NCBI GenBank assembly: GCA_025456165.1
Contig: JALOLI010000207.1
Coordinates: 1-5,688 of the forward strand
Source of the DNA: Acidimicrobiia bacterium
Lineage (GTDB): Bacteria; Actinomycetota; Acidimicrobiia; UBA5794; UBA11373
Reading direction: 5' to 3'
Length of the DNA: 5,688 nt
Positions 5,500 to 5,688 of the stretch are shown here, piece after piece (the stretch's first letter is position 1; every line of letters starts with the position of its first letter). Both the position numbers and the translations under genes were made by a program. The notes below the pieces were generated by a model. That model saw nothing but the letters and a program-made list of their open reading frames with translations, was not told where the DNA came from and did no database searches.

Positions 5500-5688
5500 G
5501 GACATGCAGCCCCCCGAGCGAGCCAGACGGCCGGTGACGCTCCTGACCACCCAGGACGTCCTGCGCCTCATGAAGGTCGACCGCTCCACCGTCTACCGGA
5601 TGGCGGAGGACGGCCGGCTCCCCGCGGTGAAGGTAGGCCGGCAGTGGCGCTTCCCGGAAGACCAGATCCACGACCTCCTGCGCTGCCG
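5495..5688 (+). CDS. Excisionase/BldC-like helix-turn-helix DNA-binding protein, N-terminal part
   Basis: At least 64 residues are visible and the gene runs off the right edge. Residues about 16-62 form a MerR-like winged HTH of the excisionase/BldC type: LLTTQDVLRLMKVDRSTVYR (helix-turn-helix with recognition helix), then MAEDGRLPAVKVGRQWRF (wing), then EDQIHDLL. This module binds DNA; in different families it stands alone or is followed by a ligand-binding or sensory domain, which cannot be judged here. The start ATG 5495 is chosen from the -10 at 5481-5486, 8 nt upstream. GTG 5492, ATG 5504 and GTG 5534 are in-frame alternatives, and none has a Shine-Dalgarno. Despite the name excisionase, nothing nearby suggests a prophage or integrase. 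Confidence 0.82.
   Translation, partial: MQDMQPPERARRPVTLLTTQDVLRLMKVDRSTVYRMAEDGRLPAVKVGRQWRFPEDQIHDLLRC

Noticed and set aside
5495..5688. Prophage or integrative-element boundary suggested by an excisionase-like HTH
   Set aside because: The HTH type is common in chromosomal regulators; no integrase, tRNA gene or attachment-like repeat is visible.

Overview
The window is very GC-rich and densely packed. It carries seven genes, the first and last cut by the window edges, and no intergenic gap longer than about 90 bases. Four things suggest a high-GC actinomycetote: a polyphosphate-type ROK glucokinase, an adenosine deaminase with a D-N-R active-site tail instead of D-D-P, a BldC/excisionase-like HTH gene, and likely leaderless promoters. 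The split P-protein (gcvPA + gcvPB) fits a deep-branching lineage such as Acidimicrobiia better than the classical Streptomyces or Mycobacterium groups, which usually have one fused gcvP. This placement is inference; the sequence has no rRNA or marker gene.

Layout. Bases 1-2823 (+) hold a tightly coupled run: the C-terminal half of gcvPA, then gcvPB (8-nt overlap), then a polyphosphate glucokinase-like gene (4-nt overlap). The two gcv genes form the decarboxylating P-protein of the glycine cleavage system. The kinase appears to share their transcript. Bases 2839-4378 (-) hold two genes transcribed toward the first block: a GNAT acetyltransferase and, downstream, adenosine deaminase (add). Each is preceded by a TANNNT -10 hexamer exactly 7 nt before the start codon, a geometry expected of leaderless transcripts. 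Bases 4376-4471 form a divergent promoter region. From it, 4469-5407 (+) encodes a coiled-coil protein with a C-terminal helix-3-turn-helix (H3TH, COG3743-like) domain and a strong Shine-Dalgarno. After an 87-base gap with a hairpin and a promoter, the start of a small HTH regulator gene (5495 onward, +) runs off the end.

Metabolically the window is mostly housekeeping: glycine/one-carbon catabolism, glucose phosphorylation and purine salvage. I do not see a defence island, mobile element, CRISPR array or biosynthetic cluster. The points most worth a second look are the glucokinase, which seems to lack about 30 residues of its N-terminal core through an in-frame deletion, the repeated leaderless-promoter geometry, the 10-bp-period direct repeat over the HTH gene's promoter, and the uncharacterised coiled-coil/H3TH protein.
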